Positions 1 through 12,215 of a DNA stretch of 64,000 nucleotides are shown piece by piece (within the stretch, counting starts at the first letter, position 1; each line of letters opens with the position of its first letter). The stretch covers positions 1-64,000 of the forward strand of contig NZ_SRIO01000007.1 of NCBI RefSeq assembly GCF_004684205.1, in the 5' to 3' direction. The notes under the pieces were generated by a model. That model was not told the DNA's origin. It saw only the letters and a list, made by a program, of their open reading frames with translations, and made no database searches. The stretch comes from Candidatus Macondimonas diazotrophica. GTDB lineage: Bacteria > Pseudomonadota > Gammaproteobacteria > UBA5335. A program made the position numbers and the translations under genes.

Positions 1-96
1 GCGTAAATTATCATCTGACCCGGATCAGTCTGGTGCACATTGCAGAAGCGATGACGGCTCCCGTCGCACGATGAGGCTGCGAAGGTCGGGCCGGAC

Positions 97-105
97 TGTT
101 AAGAT
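97..105 (+). promoter_or_regulatory. Candidate extended -10 promoter for queA
   Basis: TG at 97-98, one base, then TAAGAT at 100-105 form an extended -10 element. It ends only 8 bases before the queA ATG at 114. No convincing -35 or Shine-Dalgarno sequence is visible, so if used it would give an almost leaderless message. The rest of bases 1-96 shows no gene or RNA that I can recognise. Confidence 0.3.
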
Positions 106-113
106 GCGCCGCC

Positions 114-2273
<2,160 letters not shown>

Positions 2274-2329
2274 GGCGACCGATTTCGCGCCCCGACCGGG
2301 CATTTCCGATCGTTACAGGGACAGGAACT

Positions 2330-2659
2330 ATGAGCTTTTTCATCAATGACGCGTGGGCCCAGCAGGCGCCCCAGGAACCCAGCCTCTGGCTCAATCTGCT
2401 ACCGCTGGTGGCGCTGTTCGTTGTCTTCTATTTCATCTTGATTCGGCCGCAGACGCAGCGAGCGAAGAAACATCGCGACATGCTCGGTGCATTGAGTCGG
2501 GGTGACGAGGTCATGACCACCGGCGGCTTGGCGGGGCGCATCATCGAGATCGGCGAGAGCTTCGTTGACCTCGAGATTGCCGACAAGGTGGTGGTCAAGG
2601 TTCAGAAACAGGCCTTGGGTGCGGTGTTGCCCAAAGGTACGCTGAAAAAGAAGTCCTGA
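2330..2659 (+). CDS. yajC: Sec translocon accessory subunit YajC
   Basis: YajC is a small inner-membrane protein that associates with the SecDF complex in protein export. The 109-residue product has one hydrophobic segment at about residues 20-42 (LWLNLLPLVALFVVFYFILI). The conserved RPQTQRAKKH follows, then a cytosolic part with GDEVMTTGGLAG. A ribosome binding site (AGGA) lies 6-9 bases before the ATG. It stands directly before secD with a 25-base gap, as in most gammaproteobacteria. Confidence 0.95.
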   Translation: MSFFINDAWAQQAPQEPSLWLNLLPLVALFVVFYFILIRPQTQRAKKHRDMLGALSRGDEVMTTGGLAGRIIEIGESFVDLEIADKVVVKVQKQALGAVLPKGTLKKKS

Positions 2660-2684
2660 TCGCACCGGACAAGGTAGGGAATCG

Positions 2685-4535
2685 ATGAATCGCTATTCGT
2701 GGTGGAAGAACGCACTCATCCTGCTGGTTTTGGCGGTGTCGTGCCTCTACGCCCTGCCCAATCTGTTTGGTGAGGATCCATCCATTCAGATCACCGGAAT
2801 CCGGAACATGCCGGTTTCCGAGGATACAGTCGCGACCATCCGCGAGGTTCTGGCCGAAAATGAACTCACGCCACGCAGGATCGAAATACAGGACGGCAAG
2901 GTTCTGGTGCGCTATCTGGACGGCGAGACGCAGTTGCTGGCGCGCCGCAAACTGGCAGAGGCGCTGGGTGGCGATTACATCTTGGCGCTGAATCTCGCGC
3001 CCCGCACGCCGTCCTGGTTACTGGCGATCGGTGCGCGCCCGATGAATCTGGGTCTGGATTTGCGGGGCGGCGTTCACTTTCTGCTGGAAGTGGACATGGA
3101 AGCTGCAATTGGACAGCGGCTCGAGCGCTACGAGGCGGACCTGCGCCGGGGGTTGCGCGAGCTTGGGGTGCGTTACGCGGGGATCGAGCGCCGTGGCGAG
3201 GCATTGACGATCACGCTGCGTGACGTCGCGGATCGTGCCACTGCTCTGGAAGGCTTGCGCAAGTCCTATCCCGAGTTGACGGTGAGGGGTTCTGAGGATC
3301 GCCCGGATAGCCTGATTCTGCAGTTGACCGAAGCCGATGAGGCGCAGCTGCAGAGTTTTGCCCTGCAACAGAACCTCAACACACTGCGCAATCGCATCAA
3401 CGAGTTGGGTGTCGCCGAGCCAGTCGTCCAGCAACAGGGGACGGAGCGCATTGTGGTTCAATTGCCCGGCGTACAGGATACAGCGCGGGCAAAGGAGATT
3501 CTGGGCGCGACGGCGACGCTGGAATTTCGTCTGGTCGACATGGATGCCGATGCTCGTCAGGCGGCACAGACCGGGCAGGTTCCGCCGGGCAGCAAGCTGT
3601 ATAAGACCCGTGACGGTCTTCCTGTCCTGCTCAAGCGTGAGGTCATCGTAACCGGGGATCAGCTTGTGGATGCGTCCTCGGGGTTTGACAGCCAGTCGGG
3701 TGGTCCGAGTGTGAATGTCACTCTGGACAGCCGGGGGGCTTCGCGCATGGGCGATACCACGCGGATGAACCTGGGGCGCCAGATGGCGGTGGTCTTCGTC
3801 GAGAACCGTACCGATCTGCGTAACGAGAACGGTGAAATGGTTCGGGTGCGCCGCACGGTGGAAGAGGTGGTCAGCATTGCCACCATCCAGGGGATTTTCA
3901 GCAAGCGTTTCCAAATTACGGGATTGGAACAGCAGGAAGCCCGGGATCTGGCGCTGTTGCTGCGCGCCGGCGCGCTGGCGGCTCCTGTGGACATCGTGGA
4001 AGAGCGGACTGTCGGTCCCAGCCTGGGTCAGCAGAACATCGAACAGGGGTGGAACGCGGCATTGCTCGGTTTCTTCCTGGTCGTGGTGGTGATCGGGATC
4101 TATTACAAGGTCTTCGGGCTCATTGCCAATCTGGCGTTGATGTTCAATGTGATCATCCTGGTGGCGTTAATGTCGATCCTGCAGGCGACGCTGACCTTGC
4201 CGGGTATCGCGGGAATCGTGCTGACCGTCGGCATGGCGGTGGATGCCAACGTGCTCATTTTTGAGCGTATACGGGAAGAGCTGCGCAACGGCAGCACGCC
4301 GCAGGCGGCGATCTATTCCGGCTATGAGAAGGCCTTTGCAACCATTGCCGACTCCAACATCACCACCATCATTGCCGCTGCGTTACTGTTCGGGCTGGGT
4401 TCGGGTCCCATCCGCGGCTTCGCCGTGACATTGACGCTTGGCATCATGGCTTCGATGTTCACCGCGATTACCGGAACGCGCGCGCTGGTCAACCTGATCT
4501 ACGGCAACCGTCGCGTCACCCGTCTTTCCATCTAG
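2685..4535 (+). CDS. secD: Protein translocase subunit SecD
   Basis: SecD works with SecF to complete proton-motive-force-driven protein export across the inner membrane. The 616-residue product has an N-terminal membrane anchor (about residues 8-28), a long periplasmic region and a C-terminal block of membrane segments from about residue 450. It carries the SecD hallmarks NLGLDLRGGVHFLLEVD near residue 122 and GMAVDANVLIFERIREE near residue 515. It lies between yajC and secF, only 11 bases from secF, in one operon. Confidence 0.97.
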   Translation: MNRYSWWKNALILLVLAVSCLYALPNLFGEDPSIQITGIRNMPVSEDTVATIREVLAENELTPRRIEIQDGKVLVRYLDGETQLLARRKLAEALGGDYILALNLAPRTPSWLLAIGARPMNLGLDLRGGVHFLLEVDMEAAIGQRLERYEADLRRGLRELGVRYAGIERRGEALTITLRDVADRATALEGLRKSYPELTVRGSEDRPDSLILQLTEADEAQLQSFALQQNLNTLRNRINELGVAEPVVQQQGTERIVVQLPGVQDTARAKEILGATATLEFRLVDMDADARQAAQTGQVPPGSKLYKTRDGLPVLLKREVIVTGDQLVDASSGFDSQSGGPSVNVTLDSRGASRMGDTTRMNLGRQMAVVFVENRTDLRNENGEMVRVRRTVEEVVSIATIQGIFSKRFQITGLEQQEARDLALLLRAGALAAPVDIVEERTVGPSLGQQNIEQGWNAALLGFFLVVVVIGIYYKVFGLIANLALMFNVIILVALMSILQATLTLPGIAGIVLTVGMAVDANVLIFERIREELRNGSTPQAAIYSGYEKAFATIADSNITTIIAAALLFGLGSGPIRGFAVTLTLGIMASMFTAITGTRALVNLIYGNRRVTRLSI

Positions 4536-4546
4536 GAGCGCGTTTC

Positions 4547-5479
4547 ATGGAACTGTTTCCGCCCAATTCCAAAATCGATTTCATGGGTCAGCGCCGGATT
4601 TGGTTCGTCGTTTCGGGTCTGCTGATCCTGCTGTCGATCGTGGGTCTTGCGACGCGCGGGCTCAACTTCGGGATCGATTTCACCGGCGGATTGGTTCTGG
4701 AAGCGCGCTATCCGGAGGCCGTGAATCTGGAGCATGTCCGCGAACAGCTGGCCCAAGCTGGATTCGCCGATGCCCAGGCGCAGCGTTTCGGAGCCGATCG
4801 GGATGTCATGATCCGGTTGCCCCCCCCGGGTAAGGATGTCGATACCAAGCAATTGGGTGAGCGGGTATTGGCCACACTGGCCGCCCGTGATCCGGGTGTG
4901 CAACTGCTGCGGGTAGAATACGTCGGGCCGCAAGTGGGAAGTGAATTGGCCAATCAGGGCGGGTTGGCCTTGCTGATCGCGGTGACGGGGATCCTGCTCT
5001 ACGTCGGGCTTCGATTCGAATTTCGCCTGGCGTCCGGCGCCATCATTGCCCTGGTGCATGATGTCATCATTACCATCGGCGTTATCGCGTGGACCCAGGT
5101 GACATTCGATCTGAGCGTGCTGGCAGCGGTTTTGGGGATCATCGGTTATTCGATCAATGACTCCATCGTCATTTTCGACCGAATTCGTGAGAATTTCATC
5201 AAGCTTCGCCGATTGACGCCCGTTGAAGTGATCAATGCATCGGTCAATCAGACACTCTCGCGCACGATCATGACCAACCTGACAGTCTTCGTGGTCTTGA
5301 TGGCGCTGCTGATTCTCGGTGGCGATACCCTAAGGCCATTCTCCATCGCCATGGTCGTGGGTTCGATCGTCGGAACCTATTCAACGATCTATGTTGCCAG
5401 CAGCATGGCGCTGCAGATGGGTGTTCGCCGGGAGCATCTTCTGCCCGTTGTCCGGGAAGGTCCCAAGGATCAGCTCTGA
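4547..5479 (+). CDS. secF: Protein translocase subunit SecF
   Basis: SecF is the partner of SecD in the export motor. The 310-residue product has one N-terminal membrane segment, the FGIDFTGG signature near residue 44, a short periplasmic domain and five C-terminal membrane segments. Those include IIGYSINDSIVIFDRIREN, the SecF equivalent of the SecD transmembrane-4 motif. GGAGCG precedes the ATG. It is the last gene of the yajC operon, and a hairpin overlaps its stop codon. Confidence 0.97.
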   Translation: MELFPPNSKIDFMGQRRIWFVVSGLLILLSIVGLATRGLNFGIDFTGGLVLEARYPEAVNLEHVREQLAQAGFADAQAQRFGADRDVMIRLPPPGKDVDTKQLGERVLATLAARDPGVQLLRVEYVGPQVGSELANQGGLALLIAVTGILLYVGLRFEFRLASGAIIALVHDVIITIGVIAWTQVTFDLSVLAAVLGIIGYSINDSIVIFDRIRENFIKLRRLTPVEVINASVNQTLSRTIMTNLTVFVVLMALLILGGDTLRPFSIAMVVGSIVGTYSTIYVASSMALQMGVRREHLLPVVREGPKDQL

Positions 5480-5489
5480 GCTGATCCTT
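5465..5489 (+). terminator. Hairpin at the secF end, possible terminator
   Basis: The arms at 5465-5474 and 5480-5489 (AAGGATCAGC and its exact complement) form a perfect 10-bp stem with a 5-base loop that spans the secF stop codon. There is no T-tract on either strand, so intrinsic termination is uncertain. It lies between the converging secF and suhB. Confidence 0.4.
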
Positions 5490-5543
5490 GAGAGACCCGC
5501 CCCTGTGGTCGGTCATCCGGCTGATGGGGGGTGATCGCCCTGA

Positions 5544-6356
5544 TCACTGACGGGTCGGGGAAGTGAGCGCCTCATTCAGGTGCGGTTGGATTTCGCGCAC
5601 CAACGCAGCGAACATCCGCGGATTCCCGCATACCAGATTGCCCGACTCCATGAACCCCGAGGGTTCACCAGCCAAGCCCCCGATAATTCCACCGGCTTCC
5701 TGGAGCAGCACGATGCCGGCTGCGATGTCCCAGGGCTTGAGTCCGAGCTCCCAATAACCATCCAGCCGCCCACTGGCTACATAGGCCAGATCCAGTGCTG
5801 CCGATCCAGCGCGGCGGATGCCGGCTGTCTTGCTGGCAATCGCCTGAAGCATGCCGTAATAGGCATCGGCATGGGTGAAGTCGCGAAATGGCAGACCGGT
5901 CCCGATCAGACTGTTCTCGAGTCCCCGGGCACTGCTTACGCGAATGCGCCGGTCGTTCAGGAACGCGCCGGAGCCGCGGGTCGCTGTATAGATTTCTCCG
6001 CGACCCGGGTCGTGGATCACGCCATGTTCCAATCGGCCGCGGATCTGGATACCGATGGAGACCGCATAGTGGGGGAGACCATGAATGAAATTCGTGGTGC
6101 CGTCGAGAGGATCGATGATCCAGGTAATTTCATGGTCACCGATCTGGCCGCCCTCCTCACCGAGGATGGCGTGGTCGGGATAAGCCTTGTGGATGATCTG
6201 GATGATCTCCTCTTCGGCCTGCCGATCGGTCTCCGTCACGAAATCATTGCGCTGCTTGGTGTCGATGGTCAGGGTGTCACGCTGATTGGCAGCCCGCAGG
6301 ATGATGTCGCCGGCTCGGCGAGCCGCCCGTACCGCGATGTTGAGCAGAGGATGCAT
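5544..6356 (-). CDS. suhB: Inositol-1-monophosphatase family protein SuhB
   Basis: SuhB is a magnesium-dependent phosphatase of the inositol monophosphatase family. In enterobacteria it also acts in rRNA antitermination. The 270-residue product has the metal-binding motifs GEEGG near residue 67 and DPLDGTTNFIHG near residue 84, plus the C-terminal WDIAAGIVLLQEAGG. I start it at 6356 (MHPLLNIAVRAAR), the family start, because the in-frame extension upstream to 6458 is not conserved-looking. It converges on secF and follows ssb on the minus strand. Confidence 0.94.
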   Translation of the reverse strand: MHPLLNIAVRAARRAGDIILRAANQRDTLTIDTKQRNDFVTETDRQAEEEIIQIIHKAYPDHAILGEEGGQIGDHEITWIIDPLDGTTNFIHGLPHYAVSIGIQIRGRLEHGVIHDPGRGEIYTATRGSGAFLNDRRIRVSSARGLENSLIGTGLPFRDFTHADAYYGMLQAIASKTAGIRRAGSAALDLAYVASGRLDGYWELGLKPWDIAAGIVLLQEAGGIIGGLAGEPSGFMESGNLVCGNPRMFAALVREIQPHLNEALTSPTRQ

Positions 6357-6395
6357 GAGACCAGTTCCGCGTGTCGTGATCGATTGAGTGTGGTT

Positions 6396-6425
6396 CCCGG
6401 CGATGCCGGGCGCGCGAGCATAGCA
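6396..6425 (-). promoter_or_regulatory. Candidate suhB promoter and leader hairpin
   Basis: On the minus strand an extended -10 (TGC then TATGCT) occupies 6425-6417. Just downstream is a perfect hairpin with arms at 6396-6401 and 6405-6410 (CCCGGC, loop of three, GCCGGG), inside what would be the 5' leader about 40-54 bases before the suhB start. No clear -35 is seen. Confidence 0.35.
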
Positions 6426-6572
6426 AAGCCGGGCGGACTGGTCACCCCGTCGCCGCACCCCGCCGGTCGATGCAGGCGATGATGGCCCAACGACCCGCCG
6501 CTGGGGTGATCAGGGTCTGGCGGCCGGGCGAACACCGCTCGGGGCGCCGCGGTGGTGGGTAGGCCGAGACCC

Positions 6573-7103
6573 CTAGAACGGAATGTCGTCGTCGATTTCT
6601 TGATCCATCGAGCCCGTCGACCGTGCGGAACTCGGCATGTCCCAGTCGTCCTGGGCTGGACGGTGTGTCTGGGCGGTCGAGCCTCGCGCGGACGTGTCGG
6701 TACCCCATTCGCTACGCTCGCCGGCATATGCGCCGCCACTTGGACCGCGTCCGCTGCCTTCAGAGCGGCTGTCGAGCATCTGCATTTCGTTTGCCACGAC
6801 TTCCGTGGTGTACCGGTCGTTGCCGTCCTTGTCTTGCCACTTGCGGGTCTGCAGGCGACCTTCCAGATAGATCTTGGATCCCTTACGTAAATACTGCCCC
6901 GCAATCTCGGCGAGTCGGCCGTAGAGCGTCACCCGATGCCATTCGGTTCGCTCCACGCGCTCGCCGCTTTGGCGGTCGTTCCACGATTCGGACGTTGCGA
7001 TGCGCAGCGAGGCCACCTGCGAGCCGCTGGTGGTGCTCCGCAATTCCGGATCGGCGCCTAGGTTGCCGATGAGGATGACTTTGTTGACGGAACCTTTGGA
7101 CAT
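6573..7103 (-). CDS. ssb: Single-stranded DNA-binding protein
   Basis: SSB coats single-stranded DNA and recruits replication and repair enzymes. The 176-residue product has an N-terminal OB fold ([16 protein letters not shown], later [30 protein letters not shown]). A flexible glycine- and serine-rich linker follows from about residue 113, and the protein ends in the acidic partner-binding tail DDDIPF. It stands between suhB and an MFS gene, close to uvrA, a common arrangement in gammaproteobacteria. Confidence 0.97.
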   Translation of the reverse strand: MSKGSVNKVILIGNLGADPELRSTTSGSQVASLRIATSESWNDRQSGERVERTEWHRVTLYGRLAEIAGQYLRKGSKIYLEGRLQTRKWQDKDGNDRYTTEVVANEMQMLDSRSEGSGRGPSGGAYAGERSEWGTDTSARGSTAQTHRPAQDDWDMPSSARSTGSMDQEIDDDIPF

Positions 7104-7160
7104 CGGCTTTCTCTTGCTCCCGTTCGATGATCATGCGCCGCCCGGCGCCGGCATCGCGTC

Positions 7161-7189
7161 ATTCTAGCATTGGCGGGCGTAGCTGGCAG
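7161..7189 (-). promoter_or_regulatory. Candidate ssb promoter
   Basis: On the minus strand, CTGCCA (7189-7184), a 17-base spacer and TAGAAT (7166-7161) preceded by TGC give a good extended -10 promoter. It lies about 58 bases upstream of the ssb ATG. The spacing and the extended -10 make it one of the better promoters in the window. Confidence 0.55.
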
Positions 7190-7196
7190 GTTGGCT

Positions 7197-8423
7197 TCAG
7201 GTTTCCGCCGTCTGCGAGGTCAGGGTTGCGCCGCGACCGTCCTGCATCGACAGGTGGCGTAACGGCCAGCTTAACGCCAGCCAGGCCAGGCAGATCAGGG
7301 CGTGCAGTTCAAACAAGGCCGAAGCGCCCCATCGGCTCGCCAGAGTGCCGCCCAATACGCCGCCGGCGAAGGCACCGAGAAACTGGGCCGTGGAATAGAC
7401 GCCCAGGGCGGCACCCTTGGCATGGACCGGCGCAGCCTGAGAAACCAGGGCGGGTTGGGAGGCTTCCAGCACGTTGAAGCCTGTAAAGAACAGCCACAGC
7501 ATGAGCAGCAGCACAGCCCAATGGTGCGGTGCCCACAACAAGCCGAATTGGGCGCATCCCAGCAGGACGATGCTCATCAGGAAGATCGGACCCACCGATC
7601 CTCGTCCCGTGCGCATGACCAAGGGTGCCATGGCGAGAAAGGCGGCCAGCATGACCGGCAGATACACCTTCCAGTGATCGCCCTGCGCCAGTCCCATCTG
7701 GTCATGCAGCAGGATCGGGATGGCGATGAAACTCGCCGTCAGCATCAGATGCAGAAGAAACACGCCGAGATTCAGCCGCCACAACAGTGGATCGATCAAG
7801 TGCCGCCAATCTGCTGTCTCGGTGTGCGGCGCCTCGCTGCGCGGTGGCAGGGGCAGGCGCCAGGCGCCAATCAGGGCGATGGCGGTGAGCAGAGCGGTGA
7901 GTAGAAAGATGCCGCGCACGCCCATGACCCGGTCCAGCAGAGGGCCAAGGAACAGCGACAGTGAGAACGACGTGCCAATGGTGACACCGATGATCGCCAT
8001 GGCCTTGGTCCGCTGGCTGGGGCGGGTCAGATCAGCGAGCAGCGCACTCAGTACGGCCGAGATGGCGCCAGCGCCCTGCAGCGCACGTCCAAGAATGATC
8101 GTGTCGATCCCTTGTCCCAGCGCGGCGATCAGGCTGCCAACGCCGAACAGCGCGAGTCCGATCAGCAGCATAGGCTTGCGACCGAAACGGTCGGACAAAG
8201 TGCCGAAGGGGATTTGCAGCAGCGCCTGGGTGAGCCCGTAGATGCCCAGCGCAAGTCCGAGCTTGAACGGCGTGGCGCCGGGAAGGCCGCGGGCGTAGAG
8301 CGCTAGGACCGGCAGCACCATGAAGAGTCCCAGCATGCGCAAGGCGTAGAGGCTTGCAATTTGCAGGCTTGCGGTGCGCTCAGCGCTGTTCATGCGGTCA
8401 GGGGGCGCGGGTGTCGAAGGCAA
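7197..8423 (-). CDS. MFS transporter (multidrug-type)
   Basis: This is a 408-residue major facilitator superfamily permease with about twelve hydrophobic segments. Segments 2-3 are joined by the family-A motif [13 protein letters not shown] near residue 78, typical of drug/proton antiporters. The substrate cannot be told from sequence. The start is the TTG at 8423, because a strong AAGGAGG lies 7-13 bases before it, while the downstream ATG at 8393 has no ribosome binding site. The gene is divergent from uvrA, and an MFS gene in this position between uvrA and ssb is common in gammaproteobacteria. Confidence 0.88.
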   Translation of the reverse strand: MPSTPAPPDRMNSAERTASLQIASLYALRMLGLFMVLPVLALYARGLPGATPFKLGLALGIYGLTQALLQIPFGTLSDRFGRKPMLLIGLALFGVGSLIAALGQGIDTIILGRALQGAGAISAVLSALLADLTRPSQRTKAMAIIGVTIGTSFSLSLFLGPLLDRVMGVRGIFLLTALLTAIALIGAWRLPLPPRSEAPHTETADWRHLIDPLLWRLNLGVFLLHLMLTASFIAIPILLHDQMGLAQGDHWKVYLPVMLAAFLAMAPLVMRTGRGSVGPIFLMSIVLLGCAQFGLLWAPHHWAVLLLMLWLFFTGFNVLEASQPALVSQAAPVHAKGAALGVYSTAQFLGAFAGGVLGGTLASRWGASALFELHALICLAWLALSWPLRHLSMQDGRGATLTSQTAET

Positions 8424-8436
8424 GGGGAGACCTCCT

Positions 8437-8466
8437 TTGCCCAGTGTTATTGATGGCGGTTATAGT
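8437..8466 (+). promoter_or_regulatory. Candidate uvrA promoter
   Basis: TTGCCC at 8437-8442, an 18-base spacer and TATAGT at 8461-8466 form a reasonable sigma-70 promoter 29 bases before the uvrA ATG. No LexA box of the CTGT-N8-ACAG type is visible, so SOS control is not supported. The TATA segment also reads as a weak -10 toward the MFS gene on the other strand. Confidence 0.5.
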
Positions 8467-8494
8467 AACAGGTCGGATTCCCAGCGGTGAGCTT

Positions 8495-11335
8495 ATGCAG
8501 AACATCCGGATTCGGGGCGCGCGAACGCACAATCTGAAGAATGTGGATCTCGACTTGCCGCGCGATCGTCTGATCTGCATCACTGGCCTGTCGGGTTCCG
8601 GCAAATCCTCGCTGGCTTTCGACACCCTCTACGCCGAGGGGCAGCGTCGCTATGTGGAATCGCTGTCCGCCTACGCGCGCCAGTTCCTGTCGCTCATGGA
8701 CAAGCCCGACGTCGATCACATCGAAGGATTGTCCCCGGCGATCTCCATCGAACAGAAATCGACCTCGCACAATCCCCGCTCCACCGTCGGAACAGTCACC
8801 GAAATCTACGATTACCTGCGCCTCCTCTACGCCCGCGCCGGCGTGCCGCGTTGTCCGCAGCACGGCGTGGAACTGGCCGCGCAGACGGTCAGCCAGATGG
8901 TGGACCAGGTGCTGGCGTTGCCCGAGGAACTACGCATCATGATCCTTGCGCCACTGGTGCAGGATCGCAAGGGCGAACATAGTCAGGTGTTCGTGGATCT
9001 GCGCAATCAGGGGCTGGTCCGGGCGCGCGTGGACGGCTCAATGCATGAGTTAGAGGCGCTTCCGGTCCTCGATCCGAAGCGCAAGCACCGCATCGAGGCG
9101 GTGGTGGATCGCCTCCGGGTTCGCCCCGAGGCGCGCCAGCGGCTGGCCGAAAGTTTCGAGACGGCGCTGCGCCTCGGCGACGGCCTGGCGATGCTGGCTT
9201 TCATGGACGAACCGGAGCGTGATGAGCAGCTGTTCTCGGCTCGACTGGCCTGCCCGCATTGCGGGTACAGCTTGCAGGAGCTCGAACCCCGCCAGTTTTC
9301 GTTCAATAACCCGGCCGGAGCGTGCCCGGAGTGCGACGGCCTCGGCGTCCAGCAATTCTTTGACCCGTCGCGGGTGGTCGCGCACCCCGAACTGAGCCTC
9401 GCCGGCGGTGCCGTGCGTGGGTGGGATCGGCGTACTGCCTACTATTTCCAGATGATCCAGTCGCTGGCAACAGCCTATGGCTTCGATGTCGATACCCCGT
9501 TTGCGGAGTTGCCGGTCGCGATCCGGGAGGTGATTCTCCACGGCAGCGGTGAGCGGAAGATCGAGTTTCGCTACCTGTCCGAACGCGGCGGCGAGCTGAT
9601 CCGGCGTCATCCCTTCGAGGGAATCATTCCCAACCTCGAACGTCGCTACCGGGAGACGGATTCAAACCTGATCCGCGAAGAACTGGCCAAGTTCATCAGC
9701 GCACGCCCGTGTCCCGGTTGCGGCGGCGCACGGCTCAACCAGGCGGCCCGGCATGTTTTCATCGACGATGTGGCCTTGCCGGAATTGACTGCCTGGTCGG
9801 TCAGTCAGACCCAGGCTTTTTTCGCCCGGCTGGATCTGCCCGGACGGCGGGGTGAAATTGCTCAGCGTATCTGCAAGGAGATCGCGCAGCGCCTGGACTT
9901 TCTGGTCAACGTGGGGCTGGACTATCTCAGCCTGGATCGGAGTGCCGAGACACTCTCGGGCGGCGAAGCCCAGCGGATCCGGTTGGCCAGCCAGATCGGC
10001 GCCGGCCTGGTGGGTGTCATGTATGTGCTCGACGAGCCATCCATCGGCTTGCACCAGCGCGACAACGATCGGTTGCTCAGCACCCTGACCTATCTGCGTG
10101 ATCTGGGCAACACCGTCATTGTGGTGGAACACGATCAGGATGCCATTCTCACTGCTGATCACGTGGTGGACATGGGGCCCGGCGCCGGTGTGCATGGTGG
10201 GCGCGTGGTGGCTGAGGGAACCCCGGCCGAAATTGCGGCCCATCCGGAATCGCTGACGGGACAATATCTGAGTGGGCGCCGGGTCATCGCGATTCCCAAG
10301 CCGCGGCGTCAGCCCGACCCTGAGCGCTGGTTGATCCTGCGCGGCGCGCGCGGACACAATCTCAAGAACGTGACCGTGGAGATCCCGGTCGGTCTTTTCA
10401 CCTGCGTAACCGGAGTCTCCGGCTCCGGCAAATCCACGCTCATCAACGATACCCTGCATGCCGCAGCCGCGCGCCAACTCCAAGGTGCCGGTGCGGTGCC
10501 GGCACCTTTCGAAGGGATCGAGGGGCTTGATCAGTTCGATCACGTCATCGATATCGACCAGAGTCCGATCGGCCGCACGCCCCGATCGAATCCGGCCACC
10601 TATACCGGTATTTTCACGCCAATCCGCGAGCTGTTCGCCGGCACTCAGGAAGCACGCAGCCGGGGTTACGGACCCGGCCGGTTCAGTTTCAATGTCAAGG
10701 GTGGGCGCTGCGAAGCATGTCAAGGCGACGGGGTGATCCGGGTCGAGATGAATTTTCTGCCCGACGTGTATGTCGCCTGTGATGTCTGCAAAGGCCAACG
10801 GTATAACCGGGAGACCCTTGAAGTGGTCTACAAGGGACTGAACGTCCATGAGGTTCTGAACCTGACCGTAGAGGATGCGCTGGCTTTTTTCGCGCCTGTG
10901 CCGACGGTGGCGCGCAAGCTGCAGACACTGATGGATGTGGGACTGGGTTACATCCGTCTGGGGCAAAGCGCGACGACCCTGTCGGGGGGCGAGGCGCAGC
11001 GGGTGAAGCTGTCGCGAGAATTATCGAAGCGGGATACCGGGCGCACGCTGTACATCCTGGACGAGCCCACGACTGGCCTGCATTTCCATGACATCGAGCA
11101 ATTGCTGGCGGTGCTTCAGCGGCTGTGCGGACATGGCAATACTGTGGTGGTGATCGAGCACAATCTCGATGTCATCAAAACCGCCGACTGGCTGCTTGAT
11201 CTTGGGCCGGAAGGCGGCAATGGCGGCGGTCAGCTTCTCGCGGCCGGTCCGCCCGAGGCGGTTGCCGACGTTGCCGCTTCACATACCGGGCGCTACTTGA
11301 GGCCGCTTCTGCCGGATTTGGCGGGCGCGGCGTAG
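8495..11335 (+). CDS. uvrA: Excinuclease ABC subunit A
   Basis: UvrA is the damage-recognition ATPase of nucleotide excision repair. The 946-residue product has two ABC ATPase modules, each with a Walker A (GLSGSGKSS near residue 31, GVSGSGKST near 640) and an LSGGEAQR signature. It also has zinc-finger cysteine pairs (CPHC/CPEC near residues 253-281 and CEAC/CDVC near 740-765). I start at ATG 8495 ([16 protein letters not shown]), the family start. The open frame reaching back to 8354 crosses the promoter and the divergent gene. Confidence 0.97.
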   Translation: MQNIRIRGARTHNLKNVDLDLPRDRLICITGLSGSGKSSLAFDTLYAEGQRRYVESLSAYARQFLSLMDKPDVDHIEGLSPAISIEQKSTSHNPRSTVGTVTEIYDYLRLLYARAGVPRCPQHGVELAAQTVSQMVDQVLALPEELRIMILAPLVQDRKGEHSQVFVDLRNQGLVRARVDGSMHELEALPVLDPKRKHRIEAVVDRLRVRPEARQRLAESFETALRLGDGLAMLAFMDEPERDEQLFSARLACPHCGYSLQELEPRQFSFNNPAGACPECDGLGVQQFFDPSRVVAHPELSLAGGAVRGWDRRTAYYFQMIQSLATAYGFDVDTPFAELPVAIREVILHGSGERKIEFRYLSERGGELIRRHPFEGIIPNLERRYRETDSNLIREELAKFISARPCPGCGGARLNQAARHVFIDDVALPELTAWSVSQTQAFFARLDLPGRRGEIAQRICKEIAQRLDFLVNVGLDYLSLDRSAETLSGGEAQRIRLASQIGAGLVGVMYVLDEPSIGLHQRDNDRLLSTLTYLRDLGNTVIVVEHDQDAILTADHVVDMGPGAGVHGGRVVAEGTPAEIAAHPESLTGQYLSGRRVIAIPKPRRQPDPERWLILRGARGHNLKNVTVEIPVGLFTCVTGVSGSGKSTLINDTLHAAAARQLQGAGAVPAPFEGIEGLDQFDHVIDIDQSPIGRTPRSNPATYTGIFTPIRELFAGTQEARSRGYGPGRFSFNVKGGRCEACQGDGVIRVEMNFLPDVYVACDVCKGQRYNRETLEVVYKGLNVHEVLNLTVEDALAFFAPVPTVARKLQTLMDVGLGYIRLGQSATTLSGGEAQRVKLSRELSKRDTGRTLYILDEPTTGLHFHDIEQLLAVLQRLCGHGNTVVVIEHNLDVIKTADWLLDLGPEGGNGGGQLLAAGPPEAVADVAASHTGRYLRPLLPDLAGAA

Positions 11336-11357
11336 ACCCGGTCTGACGGGTGAGTGT

Positions 11358-12190
11358 ATGGAGGAGCAGGTCGAGATGGAGTACGCCGATTTGCTTATTG
11401 TGGTGATCACCGGATGCTCCAGTGGCATTGGTCTGGCGTTGGCGTTTCATCGCCATGGACGCCGCGTCTTTGCCACGGCCCGGCGATCCGAGGATGTCGA
11501 ACGGCTGAGGCAGCGGGGACTGCCGGCGCTGCCGCTCGAGGTGATCGACGCTGCCAGCCGCGCCGAGTTCTGGTCCGCGTTCGATCGCGAGGCGGACCGC
11601 GTCGACCGGCTGATCAACAACGCGGTCTACCGGGCCATGGGCCCCGGCGTCGAGATGCCGGATCAGGAGCTGGCACGTCAGTTCGCAACCAATGTCTTTG
11701 CGCCGGTATAACTCGCGCAGGATGCGGTGCCGCGCATGCGAGCCGGGTCGCGTATCGTGAACGCTGGCAGTGTTTCCGGTGTGCTGACCACCCCGTTTGC
11801 GGGGGCGTATCGTGCCACGAAATCCGCTTTGCGCAGTCGGTCCGATGCCTTGCGCTTGAAGCTGAGCCCATTCGGAATCCATGTCATTCTCGTTCAGCCC
11901 GGCGCCATCCGTTCGAGTTTCGGCGATCACGCAAGCGAGGCCGTGGATCGCGTGTTGAAGGCCGATTCGCGCTATGCTTTCTGCAAGGGGGCGATTTACG
12001 GCCGCGCCCGGGCATCGCAGTGCAGCGCGACGCCCACGGCGCATGTTGCCCGGTATTGCTACCGTGCCGTTACGGCCGTTTGCCCCCGCGCGGTGGTGCA
12101 GTCGGGAAGGGCAGTGGCGTGCTGCCCGTGTTGGCACGATTGCCGGTGGCATGGCGCGATTGATTGCTGCGCCGACAGTTTGGCTTAAGG
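11358..12190 (+). pseudogene. Decayed short-chain dehydrogenase/reductase
   Basis: The remnants spell a classical SDR: TGCSSGIG cofactor loop, DRLINNAVY, the GSVSGV serine region, and YRATKSAL with the catalytic Tyr and Lys. The C-terminus reads VLPVLARLPVAWRD then LLRRQFGL. Translation is broken at three places. An in-frame TAA lies at 11709-11711 between NVFAPV and LAQDAVP, which join without a frame change. A frame change lies near 12095, where the reading moves from frame AVVQ to frame VGKGSGVLP. A TGA at 12161-12163 sits inside the last conserved motif. Three lesions in one gene argue for decay rather than a sequencing slip. It follows uvrA by 22 bases and may be carried along by uvrA transcription. 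Confidence 0.85.
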
Positions 12191-12215
12191 TCCGAGTCAT
12201 CTCTGGAGGTCCCCC

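Noticed and set aside
3018-3914. Long minus-strand open frame opposite secD (298 codons)
   Set aside because: The plus strand has full SecD conservation. GC-rich codon bias opens the antisense frame, and its translation resembles no family.
5580-6482. 300-codon plus-strand frame opposite suhB
   Set aside because: It is antisense to a conserved phosphatase with all metal-binding motifs, and has no recognisable domain.
8424-8494. LexA (SOS) box before uvrA
   Set aside because: No CTGT-N8-ACAG arrangement is present. An ACAG occurs at 8468 but its partner half-site is absent.
9662-10966. 434-codon minus-strand frame inside uvrA
   Set aside because: It is a shadow of the UvrA coding sequence.
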